Shown piece after piece: positions 1 to 12,083 of a stretch of DNA of 64,000 nucleotides (position 1 is its first letter; each line of letters opens with the position of its first letter). The notes under the pieces are model-generated. The model saw only the letters and a list, made by a program, of their open reading frames with translations, ran no database searches and was not told the DNA's origin. Source of the stretch: Candidatus Skiveiella danica (GTDB lineage: Bacteria > Pseudomonadota > Gammaproteobacteria > Burkholderiales > Burkholderiaceae_C). A program made the position numbers and the translations under genes. The stretch is from positions 62,001 through 126,000 of the forward strand of contig JADKHE010000011.1 in the NCBI GenBank assembly GCA_016721925.1. The letters run 5' to 3'.

Positions 1-1207
1 CCAGCAGGCTGCCAGCGTCCACGATGCCGGCCATGGCGGCGCGCGTGTCGTACACGCGCAAACGGTTCTCAGGCACCATGGTGCGCAAGGCCAGCGGATC
101 GGGCGTGATCCAGTCGCGGGTGCGGCCCTGGAAGAACGACAGGTAATGCCGCGCGGCTGCCACCGCGCGCGCCTCGTCTTCGACCAGGATGTCGATCACG
201 CCGTTGCGGTGCTGCACACTGCCGGGACCGATCTGCTCCGGCTTGAAGACCCCAAGGCCACCGCCTTCGACCATGGCCGGGCCGCCCATGCCAATGTTGC
301 TGCTGCGCGTGGCGATGATCACATCGCTGCAGCCCAGCAGCGCCGCGTTGCCCGCGAAGCAACGGCCGCTGACGATGCCGATCACCGGCACCTGGCCCGA
401 CAGGCGTGCGTAGCTGGCGAACGTGCTGACATGCAGGCCGGCCACGATGGGCATGTCGGTGTCGCCCGGTCGGCCGCCTCCGCCCTCGGCAAACAGCACC
501 ACGGGCAGCTTCTGATCCAGCGCGATGCCCAGCATGCGGTCGGTCTTGGCGTGGTTGCGCATCCCCTGCGTGCCCGCCAGCACCGTGGCGTCGTAAGCCA
601 TGACCACGGTGCGGCTGGCCTCGAGCCCGTGGATCAGGCTGTTGATGCTGCCGATCCCGGTCACCATGCCATCGGCCGGCGTGTTGCGCATCAGGTCGTC
701 TTCGCTGCGGCGGCTGCGCTGGGCGGCCACGGCCAGCGCGCCGTATTCGATGAAACTGCCTTCATCACACAGGTCGGCGATGTTCTCCCGCGCCGTGCGC
801 TGGCCCAACGCATGGCGTTTGGCGACCGCCTCGGGGCGGCTCGCATCGAACGTGAACGCATGGCGGTCAACGACCCGCTGCAGATCGGCGCGCAGGGTCG
901 CAGCCGCCGCGTCGGATGGCCGATGCCCGGGAACATCTTCCCGACCAGAATTTTGGATCTTTTCGGCGCCATCCCAGCGTGAATCGGTCGTGACGCGCTC
1001 TGAAATCAGGAGTAATTCGCCTTCGTTCACGGTATCCCCCGCTGCGAAGAGAAGTTCGGTCACGCGGCCATCATCCGTGGCGCGCACCTCGTGCTCCATC
1101 TTCATGGCCTCCAGGATCACCAGCACGTCGCCTGCGCGCACGGTGTCTCCGGGCGCCACGAACCATTGAACAATCTGGGCCTGCAGGGGGGAGCGAAATT
1201 CGGTCAT
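1..1207 (-). CDS. Acyl-CoA carboxylase, biotin-carrier domain fused to carboxyltransferase (3' end beyond window)
   Basis: The gene is read leftward from ATG at 1207 and runs off the left edge, leaving about 402 residues. Residues 1-70 form a biotinyl domain with the AMKM motif, Lys36 being the biotinylated residue. From about residue 130 the sequence is a crotonase-fold carboxyltransferase beta-type domain, recognisable by the stretches around ARENIADLCDEGSF, VVLFAEGGGGRPGDT and VSGRCFAGNAALLGCSD. The enzyme would move CO2 from biotin to an acyl-CoA such as acetyl-, propionyl- or a branched acyl-CoA; the substrate cannot be told. No biotin carboxylase lies upstream, so that subunit may be encoded left of the window. 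A copy of the dispersed repeat (949-1010) supplies part of the linker between the two domains. Confidence 0.85.
   Translation of the reverse strand, partial: MTEFRSPLQAQIVQWFVAPGDTVRAGDVLVILEAMKMEHEVRATDDGRVTELLFAAGDTVNEGELLLISERVTTDSRWDGAEKIQNSGREDVPGHRPSDAAAATLRADLQRVVDRHAFTFDASRPEAVAKRHALGQRTARENIADLCDEGSFIEYGALAVAAQRSRRSEDDLMRNTPADGMVTGIGSINSLIHGLEASRTVVMAYDATVLAGTQGMRNHAKTDRMLGIALDQKLPVVLFAEGGGGRPGDTDMPIVAGLHVSTFASYARLSGQVPVIGIVSGRCFAGNAALLGCSDVIIATRSSNIGMGGPAMVEGGGLGVFKPEQIGPGSVQHRNGVIDILVEDEARAVAAARHYLSFFQGRTRDWITPDPLALRTMVPENRLRVYDTRAAMAGIVDAGSLL
949..1010 (-). repeat. Dispersed ~60-bp repeat, copy G (in-frame, divergent)
   Basis: Read on the minus strand it matches the core GACC-ATT-ACGCTGGGA shared with the other copies. 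It lies in frame in the linker between the biotinyl and carboxyltransferase domains and encodes residues around DSRWDGAEKIQNSG. The flanking hairpin is not recognisable, so this is the weakest of the eight copies. Confidence 0.5.
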
Positions 1208-1351
1208 GGGCGAGATTGTGGGCGCGCCCCCCACTCACACCGCGTCAAGCGGGAGACAGCCCCGATCGCGCAGGCGCCGGCACCCGCAGAGTGCCGTCCC
1301 AGCCTCAGCAGCCAAGGAGGCCCCTACGTTGCCACGTGCCATCCAGACGGC

Positions 1352-1834
1352 TCAGTTTCCGCCGATATGCATCTGGTACTTGGCCCCGTTGGAGAAGGTG
1401 CAAGTCCCCGCGCCCTGGTAGGGCGTGTTCATCTGGTATTCGCAGGACATGTACATCCCCTTCGGGCTGAATGCGCTGGCCACACCCCGCTTCTCATCAT
1501 TGGAGACGCGGGTGGCTTCGCCGTTGAGGACTTCACCCAGGTAATTGACCAGGAAGCGGCCCTTGCCGGTCATCATGTTGGTCACCGTTCCGGCGACGAT
1601 GCCGGTCTGGGTGGCGATCTCGTTGGCTGGGTACAGCCTCACGTTCAGCGTCGCGGGGGCCGGACCCGCCGCCCCTGTCGCCATCGGCGGCACGACGGTT
1701 CCGGCCGGTGGCAACGGATAGTGCTGGTATTGCACCGTCCCGTCAGAGGCCTGCATGGGCACCACATAGCAGCCGGACAAACTGAACGCGGCAGCCGCCG
1801 CAGCCAGTGCCAAGATTTTTCGATCAATTCGCAT
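1352..1834 (-). CDS. Putative outer-membrane lipoprotein
   Basis: This is a 160-residue protein with a type II signal peptide: a basic start (MRIDRK), an Ala-rich hydrophobic stretch and the lipobox LSGC with Cys22 as the lipidated residue. The mature part starts with a Pro/Ala-rich linker, then a compact domain with NVRLYPANEIA and a C-terminal section containing two Cys (CEYQMN, GTCTF). I do not recognise a family, but the conserved-looking region suggests a periplasmic lipoprotein of about 130 residues. It is transcribed on the same strand as its neighbours and is separated by 65 nt from the 7TM gene upstream. Confidence 0.75.
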   Translation of the reverse strand: MRIDRKILALAAAAAAFSLSGCYVVPMQASDGTVQYQHYPLPPAGTVVPPMATGAAGPAPATLNVRLYPANEIATQTGIVAGTVTNMMTGKGRFLVNYLGEVLNGEATRVSNDEKRGVASAFSPKGMYMSCEYQMNTPYQGAGTCTFSNGAKYQMHIGGN

Positions 1835-1899
1835 GGCAATCTCCTGAAAAGTGGCCTTGCGAATATGACTCTATGCCGACTTCCTTCGGTCACCTTGAT

Positions 1900-3609
1900 C
1901 TAGCGCAACGCACCCCCTGGCGCATTCAGATCGACCTCGATACGGCGCGCACCTGATCGCGCAGCATCGTCGAGCGCGTCGACCAGCCGGTCCAGGGCAC
2001 CCTCAATGGACATTTGGGCGGTATCCAGCCGGCCGTAGGCGATGCGCAAGACCGCGTCACGCGGCTCGATGCCAAAACGATCGCAGCGCAGGGCCTGTGC
2101 GAACAGTGCCGTCAGCAGGCTGCGCAGGGCGGCGTCGGAGGTATGCAAGGGATTGCTCAGAACGATCTCATGAAAGGACCGGCGCCCGACATGGTGGCCC
2201 GGCCGCACGGCAGCGACCATCATCGCGTGCAGGAAATGCTCCACGCTGACCAAATCGAGCATCCGCAACCGAGGCGACCCCGGCGCGAGCCCCGGAAAGC
2301 GCAGCAGCATCAACAAGCCGGTGCCGGCCACGGCCCTCTCGCCCTTCAGAGATCCCGAGAGCCGCCGCAGCATGTCCTGCCGGTTTTCGCCTGCAGGGCC
2401 GCTGACCCGCGCCACCTCAGCCTTGCTCTGCAGTACCAGCGCGCGGCGCTGCTCCAGCCGATGGAGTCCGTACAGGTTGAAGGGCACCTCCAGCACGCTG
2501 CCCAGGGGCATGGCCATCAGCACCCACGGCTCGAACGGGATGATCCCGGCCACCCCCAGCGTGGTGATGCTCACGCCCAGGCTCACCGGCACGAAACCGG
2601 CCAGCAGCCAACCCGCTGCGCGGTTCTCGGTGTGCCAGGCAAACCAGAAGCTGGACAGGCTCAGCACGGTGGCCACCGTGGCGATCACGTGCGAGAGCGA
2701 CTGGTACACCGAAAGACTGAAGGCCAGGCCCAGCACCCCGGCCAGCGGACACAGCACCCCCATGAAGCGAAGCAGCCGCGAAAAGCGCGGCGCCCGAACC
2801 TCCAGCGCGAAGGCGCATTCAGCCAGCAGCAGGGCCAGACCGGCCGAGAGGCAGGCCAAGCCGGACGAAATGGGTCCCCGCCAATCGGCCAGGGCAGGCC
2901 AGATCCAGCTTTCGCCGTAGCCCGAAATGAACATGCCGGCCATTCCGATGCACAGTCCCAGCAGGGCATACAGGCCATAGGCCCGGCTGCGCAAGCGCCA
3001 GGCGCGCGTCAACGCATAGGCCACGGCGCACACGACCACCGCAAAACACCCCGTCATCGTCCAGAACTGCCACCGGGACTGGCTCTTCCAGTCGTCCCGT
3101 GGCTGCAGCAGGAACAGCCCTCGCGTGGGCACCGTGCTTTTCAGCCGCAGATAGGCCGTGCCCGGCGGTGTGTCGGGCGGTAACGCGAACGTGGCCGGGA
3201 AGCGCGCCCCGCTGCGCTGGGCCATCGGAATGTCGCGCCCGCCGCGAAGCACCACCGGCGGTCCGTCCTTCCCGGGCAGGTAAAGGTCGGCGGCGCGCAA
3301 CGAAGGATGGGTCAGTTCCAGCACGCGCGGCAGCCCCTCAGGGCCCGGCTCCAGGTCCAGGGCGTACCAGATCGGCTGGCGGGCCTCGGCGCGGAACTCG
3401 GGCCGATCGCCAGGGGGCAGGGCCACATGGGCGTCGGGCTGCAGCGCCGCCCGGGCTGAATCCAGGTCGTCGCGCCCGACTGGTGGCGTCCAGGCCCGCA
3501 CCGCCACGACCGCACCGGGATGCGCCGGCGCACCCGCGGCGGCTGACACCAGCACCCACAGGCAGCCCGTCGCGAGCAGCCACTTCCGGGCATGCGCATA
3601 CAGGTTCAT
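1900..3609 (-). CDS. 7TM-DISM type membrane sensor with degenerate GGDEF-like C-terminus
   Basis: The ATG at 3609 gives 569 residues that open with a signal peptide (MNLYAHARKW followed by a hydrophobic core); the longer frame back to 3732 adds only low-complexity residues. Residues about 30-190 look like the extracellular DISMED2 ligand domain, followed by seven hydrophobic helices (about 195-400). This is the arrangement of 7TM receptors with diverse intracellular signalling modules. The last 170 residues resemble a GGDEF fold, but no GGDEF or GGEEF signature is present, so cyclic-di-GMP synthesis is unlikely. It probably senses an extracellular ligand and signals by protein contact. It is transcribed divergently from the acyl-CoA ligase at 3772. 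Confidence 0.7.
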   Translation of the reverse strand: MNLYAHARKWLLATGCLWVLVSAAAGAPAHPGAVVAVRAWTPPVGRDDLDSARAALQPDAHVALPPGDRPEFRAEARQPIWYALDLEPGPEGLPRVLELTHPSLRAADLYLPGKDGPPVVLRGGRDIPMAQRSGARFPATFALPPDTPPGTAYLRLKSTVPTRGLFLLQPRDDWKSQSRWQFWTMTGCFAVVVCAVAYALTRAWRLRSRAYGLYALLGLCIGMAGMFISGYGESWIWPALADWRGPISSGLACLSAGLALLLAECAFALEVRAPRFSRLLRFMGVLCPLAGVLGLAFSLSVYQSLSHVIATVATVLSLSSFWFAWHTENRAAGWLLAGFVPVSLGVSITTLGVAGIIPFEPWVLMAMPLGSVLEVPFNLYGLHRLEQRRALVLQSKAEVARVSGPAGENRQDMLRRLSGSLKGERAVAGTGLLMLLRFPGLAPGSPRLRMLDLVSVEHFLHAMMVAAVRPGHHVGRRSFHEIVLSNPLHTSDAALRSLLTALFAQALRCDRFGIEPRDAVLRIAYGRLDTAQMSIEGALDRLVDALDDAARSGARRIEVDLNAPGGALR

Positions 3610-3771
3610 GGTCGTTTGCGGCTCAGGGGATGACGGTGCAGGAAGCGATGCGCCAATTCTAGATTCGCCGCCCAAGCGAAGCGGCAATGCCGCTATGCTG
3701 GAACCCGCAGCGCGCGCAGGCCGACAAGCCACCGCGTGCGCCCGGCCCCACCCTCAGGAGAGACTCCGACC

Positions 3772-5280
3772 ATGAACCTGGCGCAACAGCTGGCACGCGT
3801 GTCGCGTTTGGACCCCGACCGACCCGCCCTGTTCAACGGCACCCAGCCCGTGGCCACCTACGGCGAGTGGGCGCAGCGCGCCGCGGGGCTGGCCGCCTCG
3901 TTTGCCGCCGCCGGTCTGAACCCCGGTGACCGGGTGGTGCTGTTCCAGCGCAACCACCCACGCTATCTGGAGGTGCTGCTTGGCGCGTGGTGGGCGGGCC
4001 TGGTGGTGGTGCCGGTGAATGCCAAGCTGCACCCCGGCGAGGCGCAATGGATCATCGACAACGCGCAGGCGCGCTGGGCCTTCGTGACCTCGGACGTGGC
4101 GCCATCGCAGTTCGAAGCCCTCGAGCGCCAGGTCGATATCGAGACCCCCGCCTACGAGCAACTGCTGGAGGCTGGTCCCGTTTCGATGGTGCACCGTGCC
4201 CCCGACGACATCGCCTGGCTGTTCTACACCAGCGGCACCACCGGCCGCCCCAAGGGCGTGATGCTGACGCACCGCAACCTCATGACCATGGGGCTCACCT
4301 ATTTCGTCGACGTGGACCCGATCACGTCGCAGGATGCCATCGTCTATGCCGCGCCGATGTCGCACGGCGCCGGCATTTACGCCATTCCCCACCTGATGGC
4401 CGGCGCGCGTCACGTCGTTCCGGCCTCGGGCGGTGTCGAACCGGCGGAGCTGTTCGGGCTGGCCAAGGCGGCTGGTCCGCTTTCGATGTTCGCCGCGCCC
4501 ACCATCGTCAAACGGCTGGTGGACCATGCCGAGGCCCATGGCGAAAGCAGCGAGGGCTTCAAGACCATCGTCTACGGTGGCGCACCGATGTACGCCGCCG
4601 ACATCGAGCGCGCGCTGCGGGTCATGGGACCGCGCTTCGTCCAGATCTACGGGCAGGGCGAGACGCCGATGGTGGGCACCGCGCTGGCGCGCGCGCACCT
4701 GGCCGACACGATGCACCCCCGCCACGCCGCGCGCATCGCCTCGGTCGGTGTGGCGCAGACGCCGGTTCAGGTGCGCGTGGCCGACGGCGCCGGCCACGAC
4801 CTGCCTGTTGGCGAGGTGGGCGAGGTGCTGGTGCGCGGCGACACGGTGATGGCCGGCTACTGGCGCAATCCCGAGGCCACTGCGGCCGCCATTCGCGATG
4901 GCTGGCTCTGGACCGGCGACATGGGGGCACTGGACGCAGACGGTTTCCTGACGCTGAAGGACCGCAGCAAGGACCTGATCATCAGCGGCGGCTCCAACAT
5001 CTACCCGCGCGAAGTCGAGGAAGTCCTGCTGACCGCTCCCGGGGTGGCCGAAGTGGCGGTGGTGGGCGCGCCAGACCCGGAATGGGGCGAGGCGGTGGTG
5101 GCCTTCGTGGTGCCGCAGACCGGGACCACGCTGGAGGCTTTTGCACTGGATGCCCATTGTCTGTCGCAGATTGCCCGCTTCAAGCGCCCGAAACGCTATG
5201 AAATCGTCGACGGGCTGCCGAAAAACAACTACGGAAAGGTCCTCAAGACCGAGCTGCGGCGACGCCTGATCGGCGGATGA
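3772..5280 (+). CDS. AMP-binding acyl-CoA synthetase/ligase
   Basis: The protein has 502 residues from the ATG at 3772, which follows an AGGAGA ribosome site; the frame open to 3736 lacks one. It is an adenylate-forming enzyme of the ANL superfamily that activates a carboxylic acid with ATP and CoA. The phosphate-binding loop FYTSGTTGRPKGV starts near residue 151. The adenine-side motif YGQGE, the DGWLWTGD motif and the C-terminal PKNNYGKVLK with its catalytic Lys are all present. Length and motifs fit long-chain or aromatic acid-CoA ligases; the substrate is not determinable. It stands 58 nt upstream of ppdK on the same strand. Confidence 0.88.
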   Translation: MNLAQQLARVSRLDPDRPALFNGTQPVATYGEWAQRAAGLAASFAAAGLNPGDRVVLFQRNHPRYLEVLLGAWWAGLVVVPVNAKLHPGEAQWIIDNAQARWAFVTSDVAPSQFEALERQVDIETPAYEQLLEAGPVSMVHRAPDDIAWLFYTSGTTGRPKGVMLTHRNLMTMGLTYFVDVDPITSQDAIVYAAPMSHGAGIYAIPHLMAGARHVVPASGGVEPAELFGLAKAAGPLSMFAAPTIVKRLVDHAEAHGESSEGFKTIVYGGAPMYAADIERALRVMGPRFVQIYGQGETPMVGTALARAHLADTMHPRHAARIASVGVAQTPVQVRVADGAGHDLPVGEVGEVLVRGDTVMAGYWRNPEATAAAIRDGWLWTGDMGALDADGFLTLKDRSKDLIISGGSNIYPREVEEVLLTAPGVAEVAVVGAPDPEWGEAVVAFVVPQTGTTLEAFALDAHCLSQIARFKRPKRYEIVDGLPKNNYGKVLKTELRRRLIGG

Positions 5281-5338
5281 ACCGGCGTCGCTGACCGGTA
5301 AACTGGGGTCTGTTGTCTTTCTTCAAAAAGGGGGGTCT

Positions 5339-8065
<2,727 letters not shown>

Positions 8066-8135
8066 GCCGCGCCGCAAGGTGCCCAGCAGGTGCTGGGAGT
8101 CCGTGACACTCTTGCACTGAATCCGCCGTCTCGCC

Positions 8136-10487
8136 ATGCGCAGTACCAGTCTTGCCCTTCTTGTCGCCTGCGTCGCTGGCTGTGCCACGCTGACCCAGGA
8201 CTCGCTGCTTGACCAACGCTTCGGACCGGCAGACCCGAGCCGATTTGACCGCCCGGCGACACCGCCGCCAGGCGGCGTGTCCTACCAGCGCGACGTGCGC
8301 CCGGTGCTCGAGAACCGTTGCGTGGTCTGCCACGGCTGCTATGACGCACCCTGCCAGCTCAAGCTCGGTTCCTGGGAGGGCATCGCACGGGGGGCCACGA
8401 AGGCGCTGGTCTACGATGGCACTCGCCTGCTTGAGGCTCCGCCCACGCGCCTGTTCGTGGATGCACAGCTGCCCTCGCAGTGGCGGCAGAAGGATTTCCA
8501 TCCGGTCCTGAATGAGCGCACGCCCACGCCCGAGAACAACCTCGCGGCCAGCGTGCTGTACCGCAGCCTGGCGCTCAAGAAGGCGCACCCCTTGCCGGAT
8601 GAACCTGTGCTGTCAGGCGCGTTCGATTTCTCGCTGGACCGAGCCCAGACTTGCGCGCGGCTCGGCGAGTTCGACGCCTACGAGCGCGACCATCCGCTGG
8701 CCGGCATGCCCTATGGCCTGCCGGGCCTCGCACCGCGCGAGCTCGATGTGGTGACACGCTGGCTCGCCACCGGCGCACCCTTTGACGCCGCGCCAGCACC
8801 GCCGGCCCATGTGGCACGCCAGGTGAAGGACTGGGAGCAGTTCCTCAACGGCAGTTCGCTCAAGGAGCAGCTCATGAGCCGCTACCTCTATGAGCACCTG
8901 TTCCTGGGTCATCTGGTGTTCGAGGACGATGCGCACCATCAGTCCTTCCGCCTCGTCCGCTCGACCACCGCGCCCGGCAAGCCAGTGGTTCCGGTGGCCA
9001 CCCGCCGCCCCTACGAAGACCCCGGCGTGGCTCGTGTTTACTACCGCCTGGAGCCCGAACGTGAGACCATCCTGGCCAAGACCCACATGCCCTACCGGTT
9101 GTCCGCGCAGCGCATGGCGAAGTACCGTGGCTGGTTCCTCGATCCGGCCTACGTGGTCCAGGCCCTGCCGTCGTACGGCGATGAGCAGGCGTCCAACCCG
9201 TTCCTGACCTTTGCGGCAATCCCGCCCGAGTCGCGCTACCGCTTTCTGCTGGACGAGGCCGAGTTCTTCATCATGAACTTCATCAAGGGGCCGGTGTGCC
9301 GCGGCCAGATGGCGCTCGATGTGATCCAGGACCGGTTTTGGGTCTTCTTCATGGATCCGAAGAGCGGCTCCGGGGCCGCGGATGCCGAGCTGGCCGCCCG
9401 TCTGGCCAGCAAGATGCGCCTGCCCGCCTCCTACGGCAGCGACTCGACAGCGCTGCTCGCCTGGCTCGAAATGGCGCGCCAGGAAACCGACTTCCTGGCC
9501 GCCAAGAATGCGCTTCTCAAGCAACGCTATGGCGGCGCGCAGAAGGTCGACCTGCCGCTGATCTGGGACGGCGACGGGCGCAACCCGAACGCCGCATTGA
9601 CCGTGTTCCGCCATTTCGACAGTGCTTCGGTCGTCAAGGGCCTGGTGGGGGAGCCGCCCGAGACGGCATGGGTCATCGGTTACCCGCTGTTCGAGCGCAT
9701 CTATTACCTGCTGGTGGCCGGCTACGACCCCTACGGCAACATCGGGCACCAGCTCAACAGCCGCCTGTACATGGACTTTCTGCGCATGGAAGGCGAAAGC
9801 AACTTCCTGACCTTCCTGCCCAAGGCCGCGCGCGGCCCCATCCGCGACCGCTGGTACCGGGGTGCAAGCGACAGCGTCAAGGCGTACCTCGATGGCAGCA
9901 AGAACCCGCTGGATGCCGAGTCCAGCATTGCCTTCCGCAGCAATGACCCGCAAGCCGAGCTTTACGGCATGCTCAGCCGTCGGCTCAGCCCGGTTCTGGA
10001 GCAACGATTCGACCTTGCCACGGTGTCGGATGTGGGGCTGCGCCAGCCCTTGCAGACGCTTTCTCGCATCCGCGGCGCCAGCCTGGCGTGGCTGCCCGAA
10101 GCCACGGTGCTGCGCGTGGACGATCCGCCGCGGCCACCCCGGTACTTCAGCCTGCTTCGCAACACCGCCCACAGCAATGTCACGCACCTGATGAAGGAGA
10201 AGGCCGAGCTGTTGCCGGCGGAAAACACGCTGACGGTGGTGCCCGGCTTCATTGGCGCCTACCCGAATGCGATCTACCGCGCCACGCCCGCGCAGCTGCC
10301 GGATTTCGCGCGCGCCATCCAGGGGCTGGCCTCGGAAGCCGACTACCGTGCTCTGGCCAGCCGGTTCGCGATCCGGCGCACCAACCCCGGCTTCTGGGCC
10401 GCCAGCGATGCGTTGATGCAGGCCTACGCGCAATGGTCGCCGCTTGAAGCCGGCCTGCTGGACTACAACCGGCTGGAAAACCGCTGA
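8136..10487 (+). CDS. cti: Fatty acid cis/trans isomerase (periplasmic haem protein)
   Basis: The 783-residue protein begins with a lipoprotein-type signal (VACVAGC, Cys16) and carries a cytochrome-c type haem site CVVCH (Cys62, Cys65, His66), as expected for Cti. Known Cti enzymes convert cis to trans double bonds of membrane phospholipid acyl chains without reduction, stiffening the membrane under solvent or heat stress. Length and the order of conserved blocks (YQRDVRPVLENRC near residue 50, LPGLAPRELDVVTRWL near 200) agree with the family. The Cys near residue 16 suggests membrane anchoring, whereas many Cti proteins are soluble. Two membrane-protein genes follow on the same strand. Confidence 0.9.
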   Translation: MRSTSLALLVACVAGCATLTQDSLLDQRFGPADPSRFDRPATPPPGGVSYQRDVRPVLENRCVVCHGCYDAPCQLKLGSWEGIARGATKALVYDGTRLLEAPPTRLFVDAQLPSQWRQKDFHPVLNERTPTPENNLAASVLYRSLALKKAHPLPDEPVLSGAFDFSLDRAQTCARLGEFDAYERDHPLAGMPYGLPGLAPRELDVVTRWLATGAPFDAAPAPPAHVARQVKDWEQFLNGSSLKEQLMSRYLYEHLFLGHLVFEDDAHHQSFRLVRSTTAPGKPVVPVATRRPYEDPGVARVYYRLEPERETILAKTHMPYRLSAQRMAKYRGWFLDPAYVVQALPSYGDEQASNPFLTFAAIPPESRYRFLLDEAEFFIMNFIKGPVCRGQMALDVIQDRFWVFFMDPKSGSGAADAELAARLASKMRLPASYGSDSTALLAWLEMARQETDFLAAKNALLKQRYGGAQKVDLPLIWDGDGRNPNAALTVFRHFDSASVVKGLVGEPPETAWVIGYPLFERIYYLLVAGYDPYGNIGHQLNSRLYMDFLRMEGESNFLTFLPKAARGPIRDRWYRGASDSVKAYLDGSKNPLDAESSIAFRSNDPQAELYGMLSRRLSPVLEQRFDLATVSDVGLRQPLQTLSRIRGASLAWLPEATVLRVDDPPRPPRYFSLLRNTAHSNVTHLMKEKAELLPAENTLTVVPGFIGAYPNAIYRATPAQLPDFARAIQGLASEADYRALASRFAIRRTNPGFWAASDALMQAYAQWSPLEAGLLDYNRLENR

Positions 10488-10600
10488 ACGGCCCTGCTGC
10501 AGCAGGCCCCTGCGGGTTCGACCGGGTGGTCCCGAACCTGAACGGGCCGCTATGATCCGCCACACCCGCTGAAACCGACCCTGAGAACTGTTCAACTGCC

Positions 10601-11191
10601 ATGTCCGGACACCCTGCGACGCCCGATAAGATGCCATCGCCGGCACCGGCAACCGCATCGGCCTCAGGGACCGATGGAAGTCATACCGCTACCGGTGCGG
10701 TGGTCGAAACCGCCCTGACCGAAGCACTGCCGGTGCCCGACATGGTGTTTGGCGGCGGCATGCTGGTGCTGGTCATCATGTTTCATGCCTTCTGGATCCG
10801 CCTCATCACGAGCAGTTTCCTCAAGCGTTCGAAGAGCGCCGGCGCCCACGCCGGGCTTTGGCGCGCCGACCTGTTGTTTGCCGCAACCGTGGTGGCTCTT
10901 TTGAGTTTGCACATGGCCGAGGTCTTCGTCTGGTCGGTCGCGCTGGTCTTCGGCAACATTGTGGAAGGATGGGCGCGGGCCAGCTACTTTGCGGCCAATT
11001 GCTACACCGCGCTGGGCGAGCCCTTCTCGCTCCCCCATGCCTGGCGCCTGTTGCCCCCGATCATCGCGATCTCCGGCATCTTTACCTTTGCCTGGACCGG
11101 CAGCGTGCTGGTGAATTTTGTCGCGCGCTACAACGACCTGCGCGCCGAAACCATGGCCCGGCGAGAAAAGAGCGGCAAGCCAAAGGGGTAG
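10601..11191 (+). CDS. Membrane protein resembling a two-helix ion channel, with degenerate selectivity filter
   Basis: This 196-residue protein has a polar Ala/Thr-rich N-terminus (about 45 residues) and three to four hydrophobic segments. The second half, ASYFAANCYTALGEP to HAWRLLPPIIAISGIFTFAW, closely follows the pore-helix/filter/inner-helix pattern of a bacterial Ion_trans_2 family (typically YF..VT.TTLGYGD..LP..WRLLG). Here the filter GYGD is replaced by GEPF, so potassium selectivity is unlikely. The C-terminus is short and basic. The assignment rests on recalled family consensus. The next gene, 175 nt downstream, also encodes a membrane protein. Confidence 0.6.
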   Translation: MSGHPATPDKMPSPAPATASASGTDGSHTATGAVVETALTEALPVPDMVFGGGMLVLVIMFHAFWIRLITSSFLKRSKSAGAHAGLWRADLLFAATVVALLSLHMAEVFVWSVALVFGNIVEGWARASYFAANCYTALGEPFSLPHAWRLLPPIIAISGIFTFAWTGSVLVNFVARYNDLRAETMARREKSGKPKG

Positions 11192-11366
11192 CGACGATGA
11201 AACCCGTGAGCCTGCCAATCGCGGACCAGGAAGTGTGCCCGGTTGATCATCCCTGGCGATCCCCATTCACCGCCCTGCCGCACCGAAGCGAGCCTGTTTT
11301 CAGGCGCCCCGCGCTGTGGTACGGTAAGGTTTTCGTTCATTCATTCAGTTGATCTGAGGAACCGTC

Positions 11367-12083
11367 ATGTCGAAGGAAAGACCTGCCATCGGAGCCAACG
11401 GGCTCCCCCTTCCCATCCTGCCGCCCGAGCGTGACGTGCGCGTCTGGGCCAAGCTGACCCGCGTCGTGGTCTACACGCCCGGCTTTCTGGCGTTGTTGCT
11501 GCTCAAGGTGGGCGAGCCCACCGGCTTTGGCATCACGGTGGAGTTGCTGATGCTGGCCAGCACGGCCGCCATCGTGGCTGGCCTGTTCATCGGTACGCAA
11601 TCGAACGAGGCGGGCGCCGACCATTCCTCTCGGGTGGCCGCGTGGAGCGGTGGTCTGGTGCTTGAACTGCTGTGCGCCGTGCCGATCCTGTGCGCCGTGC
11701 CGGGCCTGTTTCATGAGTTGGCCAACAGCAAGTTGCTGCACAGCGCGGCGCCGGGCGCCGTGGCCGTTCCGTTGGGCATCACCGAACTGCTGCCGGCGGT
11801 CGCAATCCTGCCGTTCATGCTGTACCAGCTCGCCGGGTTCGGCACGCTGCACTATGTGGTGTCCAAGCCCGTCAACTGGGTACTGAATATCGGCATCCTC
11901 GGCCTGATTCTGGGCAGCACCGCCGCCAACCGCATGGGCGCCTTCGCTGCGGAAAAGGCGCTGGTCGCCACGCTGGTCATCGCCATGGCGCTGGTCGTTT
12001 TCTATGGCGTGATGAAACTGCGCCAGATGCAAATCGAGTTTGACGCCAACGCCCCGCAGAAGCCGCCCAAGGAAGCCAAGTAG
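11367..12083 (+). CDS. Multi-pass membrane protein of unknown function
   Basis: The protein has 238 residues and a GAGGA ribosome site before the ATG. It shows about six hydrophobic segments between residues 30 and 225 and a short Lys/Pro-rich cytoplasmic-looking tail (NAPQKPPKEAK). I do not recognise a family or motif. It is co-directional with the channel-like gene upstream and is followed by a long non-coding stretch with a terminator. Confidence 0.7.
   Translation: MSKERPAIGANGLPLPILPPERDVRVWAKLTRVVVYTPGFLALLLLKVGEPTGFGITVELLMLASTAAIVAGLFIGTQSNEAGADHSSRVAAWSGGLVLELLCAVPILCAVPGLFHELANSKLLHSAAPGAVAVPLGITELLPAVAILPFMLYQLAGFGTLHYVVSKPVNWVLNIGILGLILGSTAANRMGAFAAEKALVATLVIAMALVVFYGVMKLRQMQIEFDANAPQKPPKEAK

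Noticed and set aside
2014..3183. Long open frame on the plus strand opposite the 7TM gene
   Set aside because: Its translation is Gln/Arg/His-rich without any motif, a usual antisense shadow in high-GC DNA; the opposite strand encodes the recognisable membrane protein.
8082..8097. Perfect hairpin CCCAGCA-GG-TGCTGGG after ppdK
   Set aside because: No T-run follows, so I do not call it a terminator; its role is unclear.
8613..10658. 681-codon minus-strand frame opposite cti
   Set aside because: Antisense shadow; cti has haem motif, signal and family blocks.
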